Shown: in pieces, positions 1 through 8,637 of the stretch
How positions within the stretch are numbered: the first letter of the stretch is position 1
Layout: each line of letters begins with the position of its first letter
DNA from: Catenulispora yoronensis
GTDB taxonomy: Bacteria > Actinomycetota > Actinomycetes > Streptomycetales > Catenulisporaceae
Length of the DNA: 64,000 nt
Direction: 5' to 3'
NCBI RefSeq assembly: GCF_039531695.1
Contig: NZ_BAAAQN010000049.1
Coordinates: 35,444 to 99,443 of the forward strand
The notes under the pieces: model-generated
What the model saw: the letters and a program-made list of their open reading frames with translations, nothing else
Database searches by the model: none
Told to the model about the DNA's origin: nothing
Made by a program: the position numbers and the translations under genes

Positions 1-296
1 GCAGCGGCGTGTCGAAGGGCCGGGCGCCCGCGGTCGGCCAGCAGCGGCTCCTTGATCTGTTCGAGCGCGGCGAGGTCTTGGACGACTGCCTGTTCACGAC
101 GCCCGGCCGGTACGGAGGCGGCGGCGCCGGCACCACCTGGCTGGTCGGCTCGGCCGATCAGGTCGCCGCGGCGCTGCGCAAATACGCCGACCTCGGCATC
201 AGCCACTTCATCCTGTCGGACACGCCCTACAAGCAGGAAACCGCTCGCGTGGGCGACGCGCTGATCGGGCGGCTGCGGGAGCCGGTCGCGGTCTGA
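1..296 (+). CDS. ssuD: C-terminal part of SsuD-like flavin-dependent monooxygenase (5' truncated)
   Basis: The reading frame enters from the window edge and ends at TGA 294-296, so only about 98 C-terminal residues are visible. The segment GTTWLVGSADQVAAALRKYA followed by DLGISHFILSDTPY is the usual C-terminal pattern of LLM-class FMNH2-dependent alkanesulfonate monooxygenases: the loop before the last helix, then a strand ending in FILS. Family knowledge: SsuD releases sulfite from alkanesulfonates using reduced flavin from a partner reductase. The neighbouring ssuACB transporter genes support that role here. A GTG lies at position 9, but the homology continues upstream of any start I can see, so it is not the true start. 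A related LLM enzyme with another sulfur substrate cannot be excluded. Confidence 0.75.
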   Translation, partial: SGVSKGRAPAVGQQRLLDLFERGEVLDDCLFTTPGRYGGGGAGTTWLVGSADQVAAALRKYADLGISHFILSDTPYKQETARVGDALIGRLREPVAV

Positions 297-337
297 GACC
301 GCCGCTCGCACCGCGGTGTCCGCGCCCTGGGACACGC

Positions 338-365
338 TTGCCCGAAACTCTACTGAATCTATATG
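338..365 (+). promoter_or_regulatory. Candidate promoter for ssuA
   Basis: TTGCCC (338-343), a 16-bp spacer and TATATG (360-365) lie in the gap between the ssuD-like gene and ssuA. Transcription would start near 372, downstream of the ATG at 367 and upstream of the ATG at 397, which favours the later ssuA start. Consensus inspection only. Confidence 0.3.
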
Positions 366-396
366 AATGAAAGACTTTTCGGAAGGCCGAGCCCTC

Positions 397-1566
397 ATGA
401 CCAACCAGGAACCCACCAGGAGTCGCGCGTCTCGCCGCGATCCCCGTCCCGATCCCCGTCGCACCCCCCGCCCCGCCCCCCGTCGCACCCCCCGTCGCCG
501 GTCGGCCTCGCGCAGGACCGCGATCGCGGCGACGGCGGCCGCGATCGCGACCGTGGTCGGAGTATCAGGATGCAGCGACTCGAGCCACCCGGCCCTGGCG
601 CTGACCGCCGCGATCCCCACCACCGTGCCCTCCGACGCCGTGCTGCGGATCGGCGACCCGGCAGTGCAGATCGCGATCCAGGCCGCGGGACTGGACAAGC
701 AGCTCGCCGCCGAGGGCGTCACCGTCAAGTGGGCCAACATCAGCGGCGGGCCGGACAGCATCAAGGCGTTCCGGGGCAACCAGCTGGATTGCAGCGCGGT
801 CGCCGACATCCCCTCGCTGTTCGCGCACTGGACCGGCACGCCCACGAAGATCGTGTTCCAGTCGGTCACGATCGACCCGCTCTCGCACCCGGTCTACCAG
901 CTCGGCATCGCGCCCGGCGTGGCCGTCAGAACCCTGACGGACCTCAAGGGCAAGAAGATCGCCTACAGCGCCGGCCAGGCCCAGGGCGCCCTGGTCCTGC
1001 GGGTGTTGCAGAAGGCCGGGCTCAGCAAGAACGACGTCACGCTCGTGGACCTGCCGAGCACGGCGAGCACCTACAACCAGGCGCTCGGCAGCCACGCCGT
1101 GGACGTCGCACCGCTGGGCAACAGCACGATCGCGACGTACCTGCACCAGTACTCCGGCTCCTCGGCGATCGACACCGGCATCCGGGACGACGCCTCGACG
1201 CTGTACTGCCTCACGTCCTCGGTCCAGGACCCGGGCAAGGCCGCGGCGCTCCGGCACTACGTCGCGGCCCGCACCAAGGCACTGCTGTGGCAGAACACTC
1301 ACCCGGACGAGTGGGCCAAGCTCTACTACCAGCAGAACCAGGGCTTGAGCGCCGCCGACGCGCAGCACGCGGTGCAGGTCAAGGGCGAGACCGGGATCCC
1401 GACGGACTGGACGAACGCGGATGCCCGGCTCCAGGCGACCGCCGATCTGCTGGCCCAGAACCAGGGCAACCCGAAGTTCGACGTCGCAGAGGTCGTCGAC
1501 ACGCGCTTCGCGGCGGTGGAGGCCGCGGCGGCCGGATCGGACGTGGTCGGCGGGGCGGCGTCATGA
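397..1566 (+). CDS. ssuA: Aliphatic sulfonate ABC transporter substrate-binding lipoprotein (SsuA-like)
   Basis: This is a 389-residue extracellular binding protein. The N-terminus is very Arg/Pro-rich (repeated RRTPR and RRDPR units). A hydrophobic stretch follows, ending in a lipobox-like VSGC (Cys about residue 59 from ATG 397), so it should be a lipoprotein. The mature part matches the SsuA/TauA fold: VLRIGDP near the start, then LKGKKIAYSAGQAQGALVLR and later DVAPLGNSTIATYL. I prefer ATG 397 to the in-frame ATG 367 because GGAAGG lies about 10 bases before it. The long Arg-rich extension before the signal is unusual. The stop overlaps the ssuC start (ATGA, 1563-1566), which implies translational coupling. 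Substrate assignment to sulfonates rests on the neighbouring monooxygenases. Confidence 0.85.
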   Translation: MTNQEPTRSRASRRDPRPDPRRTPRPAPRRTPRRRSASRRTAIAATAAAIATVVGVSGCSDSSHPALALTAAIPTTVPSDAVLRIGDPAVQIAIQAAGLDKQLAAEGVTVKWANISGGPDSIKAFRGNQLDCSAVADIPSLFAHWTGTPTKIVFQSVTIDPLSHPVYQLGIAPGVAVRTLTDLKGKKIAYSAGQAQGALVLRVLQKAGLSKNDVTLVDLPSTASTYNQALGSHAVDVAPLGNSTIATYLHQYSGSSAIDTGIRDDASTLYCLTSSVQDPGKAAALRHYVAARTKALLWQNTHPDEWAKLYYQQNQGLSAADAQHAVQVKGETGIPTDWTNADARLQATADLLAQNQGNPKFDVAEVVDTRFAAVEAAAAGSDVVGGAAS

Positions 1567-2483
1567 GCGACGTCGTCCTGCACCACCAAGCCGGCGTGGC
1601 CATCAGCACCACCGACGCCGGCGCCGCCACTGCCACCGGCGCCGACGCCGCCACCGCCGCCGCCACCGCCCCGGCCGAGGACGCGACGCTGGACCTGCGC
1701 GTCGTCCGCCGCCGGCTCGGGCCCGGACGCCGGATCCGCTTCGCCCTCTGGATCGGCCCCACGCTGCTGCTGGCCGTCTGGGTGACCGGCTCGCTGGCCG
1801 GCTTCATCGCCCCGCAGGTGCTCACCGCGCCGTGGGACGTCGTCAAGGAGTTCGGCGAGCAGTGGAATCACCACGACCTGCTCAGCAACATCACCGCCTC
1901 GCTGGGGCGCGCCGGATACGGACTGGCGCTGGGCACGGCGACCGGCTTCGTCCTGGCCCTCGTCTCCGGCCTGTCCCGGCTCGGTGAGGCCGTCATCGAC
2001 GGGCCGATCCAGGTCAAACGCTCCATCCCGACGCTGGCCCTGATCCCGCTGTTCGTGGCCTGGTTCGGCATCGGCGAGGAGATGAAGATCATCACCATCG
2101 CGCTGATCTCGATGATCCCGATCTACATCAACACCCACAACGGGCTGCGCGGCATCGACGGACGCTACGCCGAGCTCGCCGAGACCCTGGACATCAAGCG
2201 CGGCACGTTCCTGCGGCACGTGGTGCTGCCCGGCGCGCTCCCCGGCTTTCTGCTGGGCCTGCGGTTCGCGGTCACCGGCGCGATGCTCGGCCTGGTCGTG
2301 GTCGAGCAGTACAACTCGCTGTCCGGCATCGGCCACATGATGACGCTGGCCCAGGAGTACGGGCAGACCTCGGTCATCGTCGTCGGCCTGGTGCTGTACG
2401 GCATTTACGGCTTCCTCGCCGACTCCGCGGTCCGGCTCGTGGAAAGGAGGGCCCTGTCATGGCGACAGACGTTGGAGGGGTGA
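1563..2483 (+). CDS. ssuC: Sulfonate ABC transporter permease (SsuC-like)
   Basis: This is a 306-residue inner-membrane permease of the binding-protein-dependent type. The first 60 residues are Ala/Thr-rich and probably disordered. Hydrophobic segments follow from about residue 60 (IGPTLLLAVWVTGSLAG). The cytoplasmic coupling loop is clear in ELAETLDIKRGTFLRHVVLP, the EAA-type motif of SsuC/TauC/NrtB proteins. The start ATG 1563 overlaps the ssuA stop, and its 3' end overlaps ssuB by 25 bases. It forms the channel for sulfonate import with SsuA and SsuB. Confidence 0.88.
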   Translation: MSDVVLHHQAGVAISTTDAGAATATGADAATAAATAPAEDATLDLRVVRRRLGPGRRIRFALWIGPTLLLAVWVTGSLAGFIAPQVLTAPWDVVKEFGEQWNHHDLLSNITASLGRAGYGLALGTATGFVLALVSGLSRLGEAVIDGPIQVKRSIPTLALIPLFVAWFGIGEEMKIITIALISMIPIYINTHNGLRGIDGRYAELAETLDIKRGTFLRHVVLPGALPGFLLGLRFAVTGAMLGLVVVEQYNSLSGIGHMMTLAQEYGQTSVIVVGLVLYGIYGFLADSAVRLVERRALSWRQTLEG

Positions 2484-3319
2484 CTACGGACTCTGCGACG
2501 GCGACGGTGACGGACACAGCCGGGGCCACGGCGGCAGGGAGCACCACGGCAGTCGGGGCCACCGCGGCGACCACCGCCGGCGTCACGGTCCGCAACCTGC
2601 ACCGCAGCTTCAACCGGTCCGGCGGCGTGCTCAACGGCCTGGACCTGGACATCGCGCCGGGCGAGTTCGTCGCGCTGATCGGGCGCTCCGGCAGCGGCAA
2701 GAGCACTCTGCTGCGCGCCCTGGCCGGGCTCGACCGGGATGTCGAAGGCTACGGCAGGATCTCGGTCCCGCGGCAGGTCTCGGTCGTCTTCCAGGACTCC
2801 CGGCTGCTGCCGTGGCGGCGGCTGCTGGCCAACGTGACCTTCGGCCTGGAGGGCAAGGACGCCGCCGAACGCGGCCGGCGCGCGCTGACGGAGGTCGGCC
2901 TGGCCGGGCGCGAACGGGCCTGGCCCGGCGAGCTGTCCGGCGGCCAGCAGCAACGCGCCGCGCTGGCCCGCTCGCTGGTCCGCGAGCCTCAGCTGCTGCT
3001 CGCCGACGAGCCGTTCGGTGCGCTCGACGCCCTCACCCGCCTGCAGATGCACGCCTTGCTGCGCAAGCTCTGCGCGGTGCACAAGCCGGCGGTGCTGCTG
3101 GTGACCCACGACGTCGACGAGGCGATCGTGCTCGCCGACCGGGTGATCCTGCTCGACGAGGGCGTCGTCGGCACCGACGTCCGCGTCGACCTGGAGGAGC
3201 GGTCGCAGGCGGACCCGGGCTTCGCCGCGCTGCGCCGACAGCTGCTCGACGCCCTGGGCGCCACCGGCGAACACCTCGGCTCCGACTTCATCGCCCCCGG
3301 CACGCGCCGGGCGTCCTGA
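2459..3319 (+). CDS. ssuB: Sulfonate ABC transporter ATP-binding protein (SsuB-like)
   Basis: This 286-residue ATPase energises the importer. Walker A is GRSGSGKST (about residues 75-83), the signature is LSGGQQQR (about 159), Walker B is LLLADEP, and a switch His is in LLVTHDVDEA. The first 45 residues are an Ala/Thr-rich extension not needed for the fold. ATG 2459 has an AGGAGGG-like site (GGAAAGGAGGG, 2441-2451) inside ssuC. The 25-base overlap with ssuC argues for coupled translation. Closest family: SsuB/TauB/NrtD. Confidence 0.9.
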   Translation: MATDVGGVTTDSATATVTDTAGATAAGSTTAVGATAATTAGVTVRNLHRSFNRSGGVLNGLDLDIAPGEFVALIGRSGSGKSTLLRALAGLDRDVEGYGRISVPRQVSVVFQDSRLLPWRRLLANVTFGLEGKDAAERGRRALTEVGLAGRERAWPGELSGGQQQRAALARSLVREPQLLLADEPFGALDALTRLQMHALLRKLCAVHKPAVLLVTHDVDEAIVLADRVILLDEGVVGTDVRVDLEERSQADPGFAALRRQLLDALGATGEHLGSDFIAPGTRRAS

Positions 3320-3337
3320 AAGGACACGAACCCACCC

Positions 3338-4690
3338 ATGGGCACCGCCAAGACCGGCAGGAAGCTCCATCTCAACGCGTTCCTCATGGACACCGGCCAT
3401 CACGAGGCGTCGTGGCGCCTGCCGGAGTCCGACCCGTACGCGGTCTGGGACGTCGAGTACTACAAACGCGTCGCCCGGATCGCCGAGCGCGGCAAACTGG
3501 ACTCGATCTTCTTCGCCGACAGCCCGGCCCAGGGCCACGACCCCGCGCGGCGGCCGCCGGGCAAGCTGGAACCGACCGTGCTGCTGACCGTCATCGCCGG
3601 GGCCACCGAGCACATCGGCCTGATCGCCACCGCGTCCACGTCCTACAACGAGCCGTTCAACCTGGCCCGGCGCTTCGCGTCGGTGGACATCGCCTCGAAC
3701 GGCCGGGTCGGCTGGAACATCGTCACCACGGCCGGGGCCGACGCCGCCCGCAACTTCAGCTTCGACGACGTGCCGCCGCACAAGGAGCGGTACGAGCGGG
3801 CCGACGAGTTCGTCCACGTCGCCACCAAGCTGTGGGACAGCTGGGCCGACGACGCGACGATCGCGGACAAGGCGGCCGGCGTGCACACAGTGCCGGCCCT
3901 GGTCCGCCCGATCAACCACCGCGGCCGGTTCTTCCGCGTCGACGGCCCGCTGAACTCGCCGCGCCCGCCGCAGGGCTGGCCGCTGCTGGTCCAGGCCGGC
4001 TCCTCGGAGGATGGCAAGGAGTTCGCTGCCACCTGGGCCGAGGCGGTCTTCACCGCACAGCAGACGCTGGAGGAATCACAGGCCTTTTACACCGACCTCA
4101 AGGCCCGCGCGGTGCGGCGCGGACGCGACCCCGAGAGTATCAAGATCCTGCCGGGCATCGTCCCGGTCATCGGCGACACCGAGGCCGCGGCCCGCGACCT
4201 GGAGGACCAGCTCGAACGGCTGATCGACCCGGAGCACCAGAAGCGCAACCTGGCCGACCGCTTCCGGCTCGACCCCGACGCGCTCGACCTGGACCGGCCG
4301 CTGCCGCTGGACCTGCTGCCGAAGGAGGACGAGATCCAGGACGCCAAGAGCCGCTACACGCTCATCGTCGATCTGGCCCGGCGGGAGAACCTGACCGTGC
4401 GCCAGCTGATCGCCCGCCTCGGCGGCGGCCGCGGCCACCGCACCTTCACCGGCACGCCGGTGCAGGTCGCCGACACCATCCAGCACTACTTCGAGAACGG
4501 CGCCGCCGACGGCTTCAACATCATGCCGGCCGTCCTCCCCTCGGGGCTGGAGGCGTTCGTGGACAAGGTCGTCCCGATCCTCCAGGAGCGCGGCCTGTTC
4601 CGCACCGAGTACGAAGGCACCACGCTGCGCGACCACTACGGTTTGGCCCGCCCGGCCAACCAGATCCACACCGCGGGCGTCGCTTCGTGA
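3338..4690 (+). CDS. NtaA/SnaA/DszA-type FMN-dependent monooxygenase
   Basis: This 450-residue LLM-class flavin monooxygenase opens with KLHLNAFLMDTGHHEASWR, the characteristic N-terminus of the NtaA/SnaA/DszA(SoxA) branch. FADSPA, NIVTTA and HRGRFFRVDGPLNSPRPPQG also fit that branch. The family oxidises substrates such as nitrilotriacetate, dibenzothiophene sulfone or dimethyl sulfone with FMNH2 from a separate reductase. Position directly after ssuACB makes an organosulfur substrate likely, but the actual substrate cannot be read from sequence. AAGGA sits before ATG 3338. Its stop overlaps the GTG of the next gene (GTGA, 4687-4690). No flavin reductase gene is visible in this window. Confidence 0.85.
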   Translation: MGTAKTGRKLHLNAFLMDTGHHEASWRLPESDPYAVWDVEYYKRVARIAERGKLDSIFFADSPAQGHDPARRPPGKLEPTVLLTVIAGATEHIGLIATASTSYNEPFNLARRFASVDIASNGRVGWNIVTTAGADAARNFSFDDVPPHKERYERADEFVHVATKLWDSWADDATIADKAAGVHTVPALVRPINHRGRFFRVDGPLNSPRPPQGWPLLVQAGSSEDGKEFAATWAEAVFTAQQTLEESQAFYTDLKARAVRRGRDPESIKILPGIVPVIGDTEAAARDLEDQLERLIDPEHQKRNLADRFRLDPDALDLDRPLPLDLLPKEDEIQDAKSRYTLIVDLARRENLTVRQLIARLGGGRGHRTFTGTPVQVADTIQHYFENGAADGFNIMPAVLPSGLEAFVDKVVPILQERGLFRTEYEGTTLRDHYGLARPANQIHTAGVAS

Positions 4691-7600
4691 CCGCTGCCCC
4701 GAGCCGTCCGGAGCCGCCGGCCCCGGACGGCGTCCGGCCGCCGGATGTCGATGTCAGCTGGCTGCGACGCCTCGCCGGCTACTGTCTGCGGCACCGCGGC
4801 GACCTGGCCGCCGCGTACGGAGCGGCGCTCGTGGCGGCCATCGCCTCCGCGGTGCTGCCTCTGGTGCTGCGGCACATCGTCGACGGCGTCGACGACCACG
4901 CGCTGCGGATGACGCCGTGGCTGCTGATCCTGGCCGGACTGGGACTGGTGCGGTTCGCCGCGAGCTTCCTGCGCCGCTACTGCTCCGGCCGGCTGTCGCT
5001 CGGCGTCCAGTACGACCTGCGCAACGACGCGCTCGCCTCGCTGCTGCGGCTCGGAGGCGGCTATCAGGACGAGCTGCGGATCGGCCAGGTCGTGAGCCGT
5101 TCGATCTCTGATATCACCCTGATCCAGCAGCTGTTGCAGATGCTGCCGAACATGACCGGCAACTTCCTGATGTTCGCCGTCTCGCTGGTGTTCATGGCGG
5201 TGCTCTCGCCGCTGCTGACGCTGGTCGCGCTGGTGGTGGCGCCGGCGCTGTACGTGATCGTCCGGCGCAGCCGCAACGACCTGTTCCCGGCCAACTGGCA
5301 CGCGCAGCAGGAGGCGGCCGAGGTCGCCACCGGCGTCGAGGAGGCCGTCACCGGCGTCCGGGTGGTCAAGGGGTTCGGCCAGGAGGAACGGGAGATCCGG
5401 GAGCTCGAAAGCCGGGCCCGGCGGCTGTTCTCCTCGCGGGTACGGGTCGCGCGGCTGACCAGCCGCTACAACCCGGCGCTGCAAGCCGTGCCGCCGCTGG
5501 GACAGGTCGCCGTGCTGGCGCTGGGCGGGTGGCTGGCGCTGCGCGGCGACATCACGCTGGGCACGTTTTTGGCGTTCACCACGTATCTGAGTTCCTTCGT
5601 GAACCCGGTCCGGCAGGTGGCGACGCTGCTGACCGTGTGGCAGCAGGCCCGGGCCGGGGTCGAGCGGGTGCTCGACATCGTCGACGTCACGCCGGGCATC
5701 ACGGACCGCCCCGACGCCGTCGAACTCCCGGACGTTCCGCTCGCGCTGGAGTGGGACGGCGTCGTCTACGGCCACGGCGAGGAAGGCGGCACGCCGCTGC
5801 TGAACGGCTTCTCGCTGCGGGTGGAGCCGGGCGAGACCATCGCGCTCGTCGGCACGGCCGGGTCCGGCAAATCGACGGCGGCGCATCTCGTCCCGCGCTT
5901 CTACGACCCGTCGGCGGGGTCGGTGCGCGTGGGCGGGATCGACGTCCGCGACCTGCGGCTGGCCTCGCTGCGCTCGCGACTGGGGTTCGTGTTCGAAGAC
6001 AGCCGTCTGATATCCGGGACAATCCGGGCGAACATCGCCTTCGCCGAGCCGGACGCCTCGATCGAGCGGATCCGCGCGGCGGCGCGGATCGCCCGCGCGG
6101 ACGAGTTCGTCGACGGGCTGCCGGACGGCTACGACACGGTCGTGGGCGAGCAAGGACTGACCTTGTCCGGCGGGCAGAGGCAGCGGATCGCTTTGGCCCG
6201 CGCGATCCTGCGGGATCCCGCGGTGCTGATCCTCGACGACGCCACCTCGGCGATCGACGCCCGGGTGGAGAAGGAGATCCACGCCGGCCTGCACGGCGTC
6301 ACCCGGCGGCGCACCACGCTGATCATCGCGCACCGGGCCTCGACGCTGGAGCTGGCCGACCGGATCGCGGTCCTGGACGGCGGCCGGGTCGTCGACGTCG
6401 GGACCGCGGCCGAGCTCGAAGAACGCAGCGCGGTCTACCGGGCGCTGCTGTCGGGCGAGCCGGCGCCGGGCGAGCTCGACATCGACGCGGTCGAGGCGGC
6501 GGGCCCGTACCGGCCGGGCGGCGTCACCGAGACGCTGTGGCAGCGGCCCCACGAGGAGGATGAGGTCGGGGAAACGGTGGGGCTGCGGGTCGCTCAAGCG
6601 TTCGCAGCCCGCGCGGCCGGTTCGGGCCAGGGCGGCGGCGCCCGCGCGTCGCTGGGCGGCGGCGTGCTCGGGTCGGCGCCGCCGACGCCGGCGATGCTGG
6701 CGCATCTGGCGCGGGTACCGCTGGTGGACCAGGATCCTGATGTGCCCTCCGAGCAGGCGCGCGCCGCCGATCCGCACTTCGGGCTCGCGTCGCTGATCCG
6801 GCCCTTTCGCAGTGCCCTGCTGCTGGGCCTGATCCTGGTCGCCCTGGACGCGGCGGCCGAGATCGCCGTGCCGATCCTGGTGCGGCACGGCGTCGACTCC
6901 GGCATCGCGCGCGGCTCCGAGCGCGCGCTGGCGGTGGTGTCGCTGGCGGCGGCCGCGATCGTCGGCGCGGACTGGATCGCAGGGATCTGTCAGGTCCGCG
7001 TCACCGGTCGCACCGGCGAGCGGTTGCTCTATACGTTGCGGGTCAAGACATTCGCGCAGTTGCAGCGGCTCGGGCTCGACTACTACGAGCGGGAGCAGGC
7101 CGGCCGGATCATGACGCGGATGACGACGGACGTGGACTCGCTGTCGAACTTCCTCCAGACCGGGCTGGCGACGTTCGTGGTCAGTGTGCTGACGGTGTTC
7201 GGTGTGCTGATCGCGCTTCTGGTCATCGACGCCGGGCTGGCGCTGGTCCTGGTCGCCGCGCTGCCGGTCCTGGTGCTCGCGACCGCCGTCTTCCGGCGGC
7301 GGTCGGTGCCGGCGTATCTCGACGCCCGGGAGAAGGTCAGCGCGGTCAACGCCGATCTCCAGGAGAACGTGACGCTGATCCGGGTCACGCAGGCGTTCGG
7401 GCGTGAGGCGTACAACCATGGGGCCTTCGCCCGGCGGGCTTGGGCGTTCCGGGACTCGCGCCTGTATGCGCAGCGGTTGATGGCGACGTTCTTCCCTTTT
7501 GTGGAGTTCCTCAGCGTCGCCTCCAGCGCGGCGGTGCTCTACGCGGGGGCACAGCAGGTCCGCTCGGGGGCGCTCTCGGCGGGGACGCTGATCGCGTTCC

Positions 7601-8637
7601 TGCTCTGCGTCGATCTGTTCTTCTCGCCGATCCAGCAGCTGTCCCAGGTCTTCGACGGGTATCAGCAGGCTGTCGTTGGGCTGGGACGGCTTCGAGCGCT
7701 GATGCGCACGCCCTCGGCGACCCCGGCGTCGGATTCCCCAGTGCCGGTAACGGAACTGGCCGGGGCGATCGAGTTCGACAACGTCGGCTTCGGCTATCGG
7801 ACCGAGGCCGACGGCGCCGAACCCCGTGAGGTGCTGCACGGCGTCAGCTTCCGCATCGCGCCGGGTGAGACCGTCGCCCTGGTCGGGACCACCGGCGCCG
7901 GCAAATCGACGATCGTCAAGCTGGTGGCCCGGTTCTACGACCCGACGGCGGGCGCGGTCCGCATCGACGGCGTCGACGTCCGCGACTTCGACCTCGGCCA
8001 GTTCCGGCACCGGCTGGGCATCGTGCCGCAGGAGTCGCACATCGGCGGCGGCACGGTGCGCGACGCGATCGCGTACGGCCGGCCCGACGCCACCGACACC
8101 GAGGTGGAGGCGGCGGCCCGGGCGGTCGGCGCGCACGAGATGATCGCCGGGCTGCGGCACGGCTACCTCACCGACGTCGGGGAGCGGGGCCGGACGCTGT
8201 CGGCCGGGCAGCGGCAGCTGCTGGCGCTGGCCCGGGCCGAGCTCGTCGATCCGGACGTCCTGCTGCTCGACGAGGCCACGGCCGCGCTGGACCTGGCCAC
8301 CGAGCGGCGGGTCGGGCGGGCGACGGCGGCGCTGACCCGGCGGCGGACCACGATCGTGGTGGCGCACCGGCTCACCACCGCGATGGCCGCCGACCGGATC
8401 GTGGTGCTCGGCCACGGCCGGGTGCTCGAAAGCGGCGCGCACGGCGAGCTGCTGCACGCGGACGGGCCCTATGCCCGGCTGTGGCAGGCGTTCCAGAGCG
8501 CCGGCCCCAAGGCCGACGTCGACACGTTGTCACAGTCTTCTGATGTTGTTGTTCTATCACAGTCTCCTGACAGCGCCCTCTTGTCACAATCCCCTGATGT
8601 CGACCTTCTGTCGCAATCACAAGGAGAGAACCGATGA
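4687..8637 (+). CDS. Fused full-length ABC exporter (TMD-NBD-TMD-NBD)
   Basis: This is a 1,316-residue single-chain exporter made of two homologous halves, each normally a separate protein in bacteria. Half 1 has six predicted membrane helices (about residues 35-310), then Walker A GTAGSGKST (about 388), signature LSGGQRQR (about 493) and Walker B VLILDDATSAID. Half 2 has a membrane domain (about 700-1000), Walker A GTTGAGKST (about 1066), the variant signature LSAGQRQL (about 1171) and LLLDEATAALD. NBD1 has Asp where the catalytic Glu normally follows Walker B (LDDATS), so site 1 may be degenerate, as in asymmetric heterodimeric exporters. The GTG start overlaps the upstream monooxygenase stop. 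Exported substrate unknown; toxic intermediates of sulfonate metabolism are a guess. The C-terminus carries a nine-residue repeat, listed separately. Confidence 0.9.
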   Translation: MTAAPSRPEPPAPDGVRPPDVDVSWLRRLAGYCLRHRGDLAAAYGAALVAAIASAVLPLVLRHIVDGVDDHALRMTPWLLILAGLGLVRFAASFLRRYCSGRLSLGVQYDLRNDALASLLRLGGGYQDELRIGQVVSRSISDITLIQQLLQMLPNMTGNFLMFAVSLVFMAVLSPLLTLVALVVAPALYVIVRRSRNDLFPANWHAQQEAAEVATGVEEAVTGVRVVKGFGQEEREIRELESRARRLFSSRVRVARLTSRYNPALQAVPPLGQVAVLALGGWLALRGDITLGTFLAFTTYLSSFVNPVRQVATLLTVWQQARAGVERVLDIVDVTPGITDRPDAVELPDVPLALEWDGVVYGHGEEGGTPLLNGFSLRVEPGETIALVGTAGSGKSTAAHLVPRFYDPSAGSVRVGGIDVRDLRLASLRSRLGFVFEDSRLISGTIRANIAFAEPDASIERIRAAARIARADEFVDGLPDGYDTVVGEQGLTLSGGQRQRIALARAILRDPAVLILDDATSAIDARVEKEIHAGLHGVTRRRTTLIIAHRASTLELADRIAVLDGGRVVDVGTAAELEERSAVYRALLSGEPAPGELDIDAVEAAGPYRPGGVTETLWQRPHEEDEVGETVGLRVAQAFAARAAGSGQGGGARASLGGGVLGSAPPTPAMLAHLARVPLVDQDPDVPSEQARAADPHFGLASLIRPFRSALLLGLILVALDAAAEIAVPILVRHGVDSGIARGSERALAVVSLAAAAIVGADWIAGICQVRVTGRTGERLLYTLRVKTFAQLQRLGLDYYEREQAGRIMTRMTTDVDSLSNFLQTGLATFVVSVLTVFGVLIALLVIDAGLALVLVAALPVLVLATAVFRRRSVPAYLDAREKVSAVNADLQENVTLIRVTQAFGREAYNHGAFARRAWAFRDSRLYAQRLMATFFPFVEFLSVASSAAVLYAGAQQVRSGALSAGTLIAFLLCVDLFFSPIQQLSQVFDGYQQAVVGLGRLRALMRTPSATPASDSPVPVTELAGAIEFDNVGFGYRTEADGAEPREVLHGVSFRIAPGETVALVGTTGAGKSTIVKLVARFYDPTAGAVRIDGVDVRDFDLGQFRHRLGIVPQESHIGGGTVRDAIAYGRPDATDTEVEAAARAVGAHEMIAGLRHGYLTDVGERGRTLSAGQRQLLALARAELVDPDVLLLDEATAALDLATERRVGRATAALTRRRTTIVVAHRLTTAMAADRIVVLGHGRVLESGAHGELLHADGPYARLWQAFQSAGPKADVDTLSQSSDVVVLSQSPDSALLSQSPDVDLLSQSQGENR
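8527..8634 (+). repeat. 27-bp tandem repeat encoding LSQSPD-type nonapeptide tail
   Basis: Four in-frame units of 27 bp start at 8527, 8554, 8581 and 8608. Three begin LSQSSD or LSQSPD and the last is LSQSQGENR. The units are A/T-richer than the rest of the gene (TCACARTCYCCTGA core) and end at the stop codon. The final degenerate unit carries the AAGGAGA ribosome site of the next gene. Confidence 0.85.

Noticed and set aside
363..1562. Open frame running ahead of ssuC in the same frame
   Set aside because: It is Arg/Pro-rich and overlaps the ssuA coding frame; ssuC begins at 1563.
4636..8457. Long open frame opposite the ABC exporter
   Set aside because: Composition is Arg/Gln/Asp-rich without motifs, while the plus strand carries complete ABC domains.
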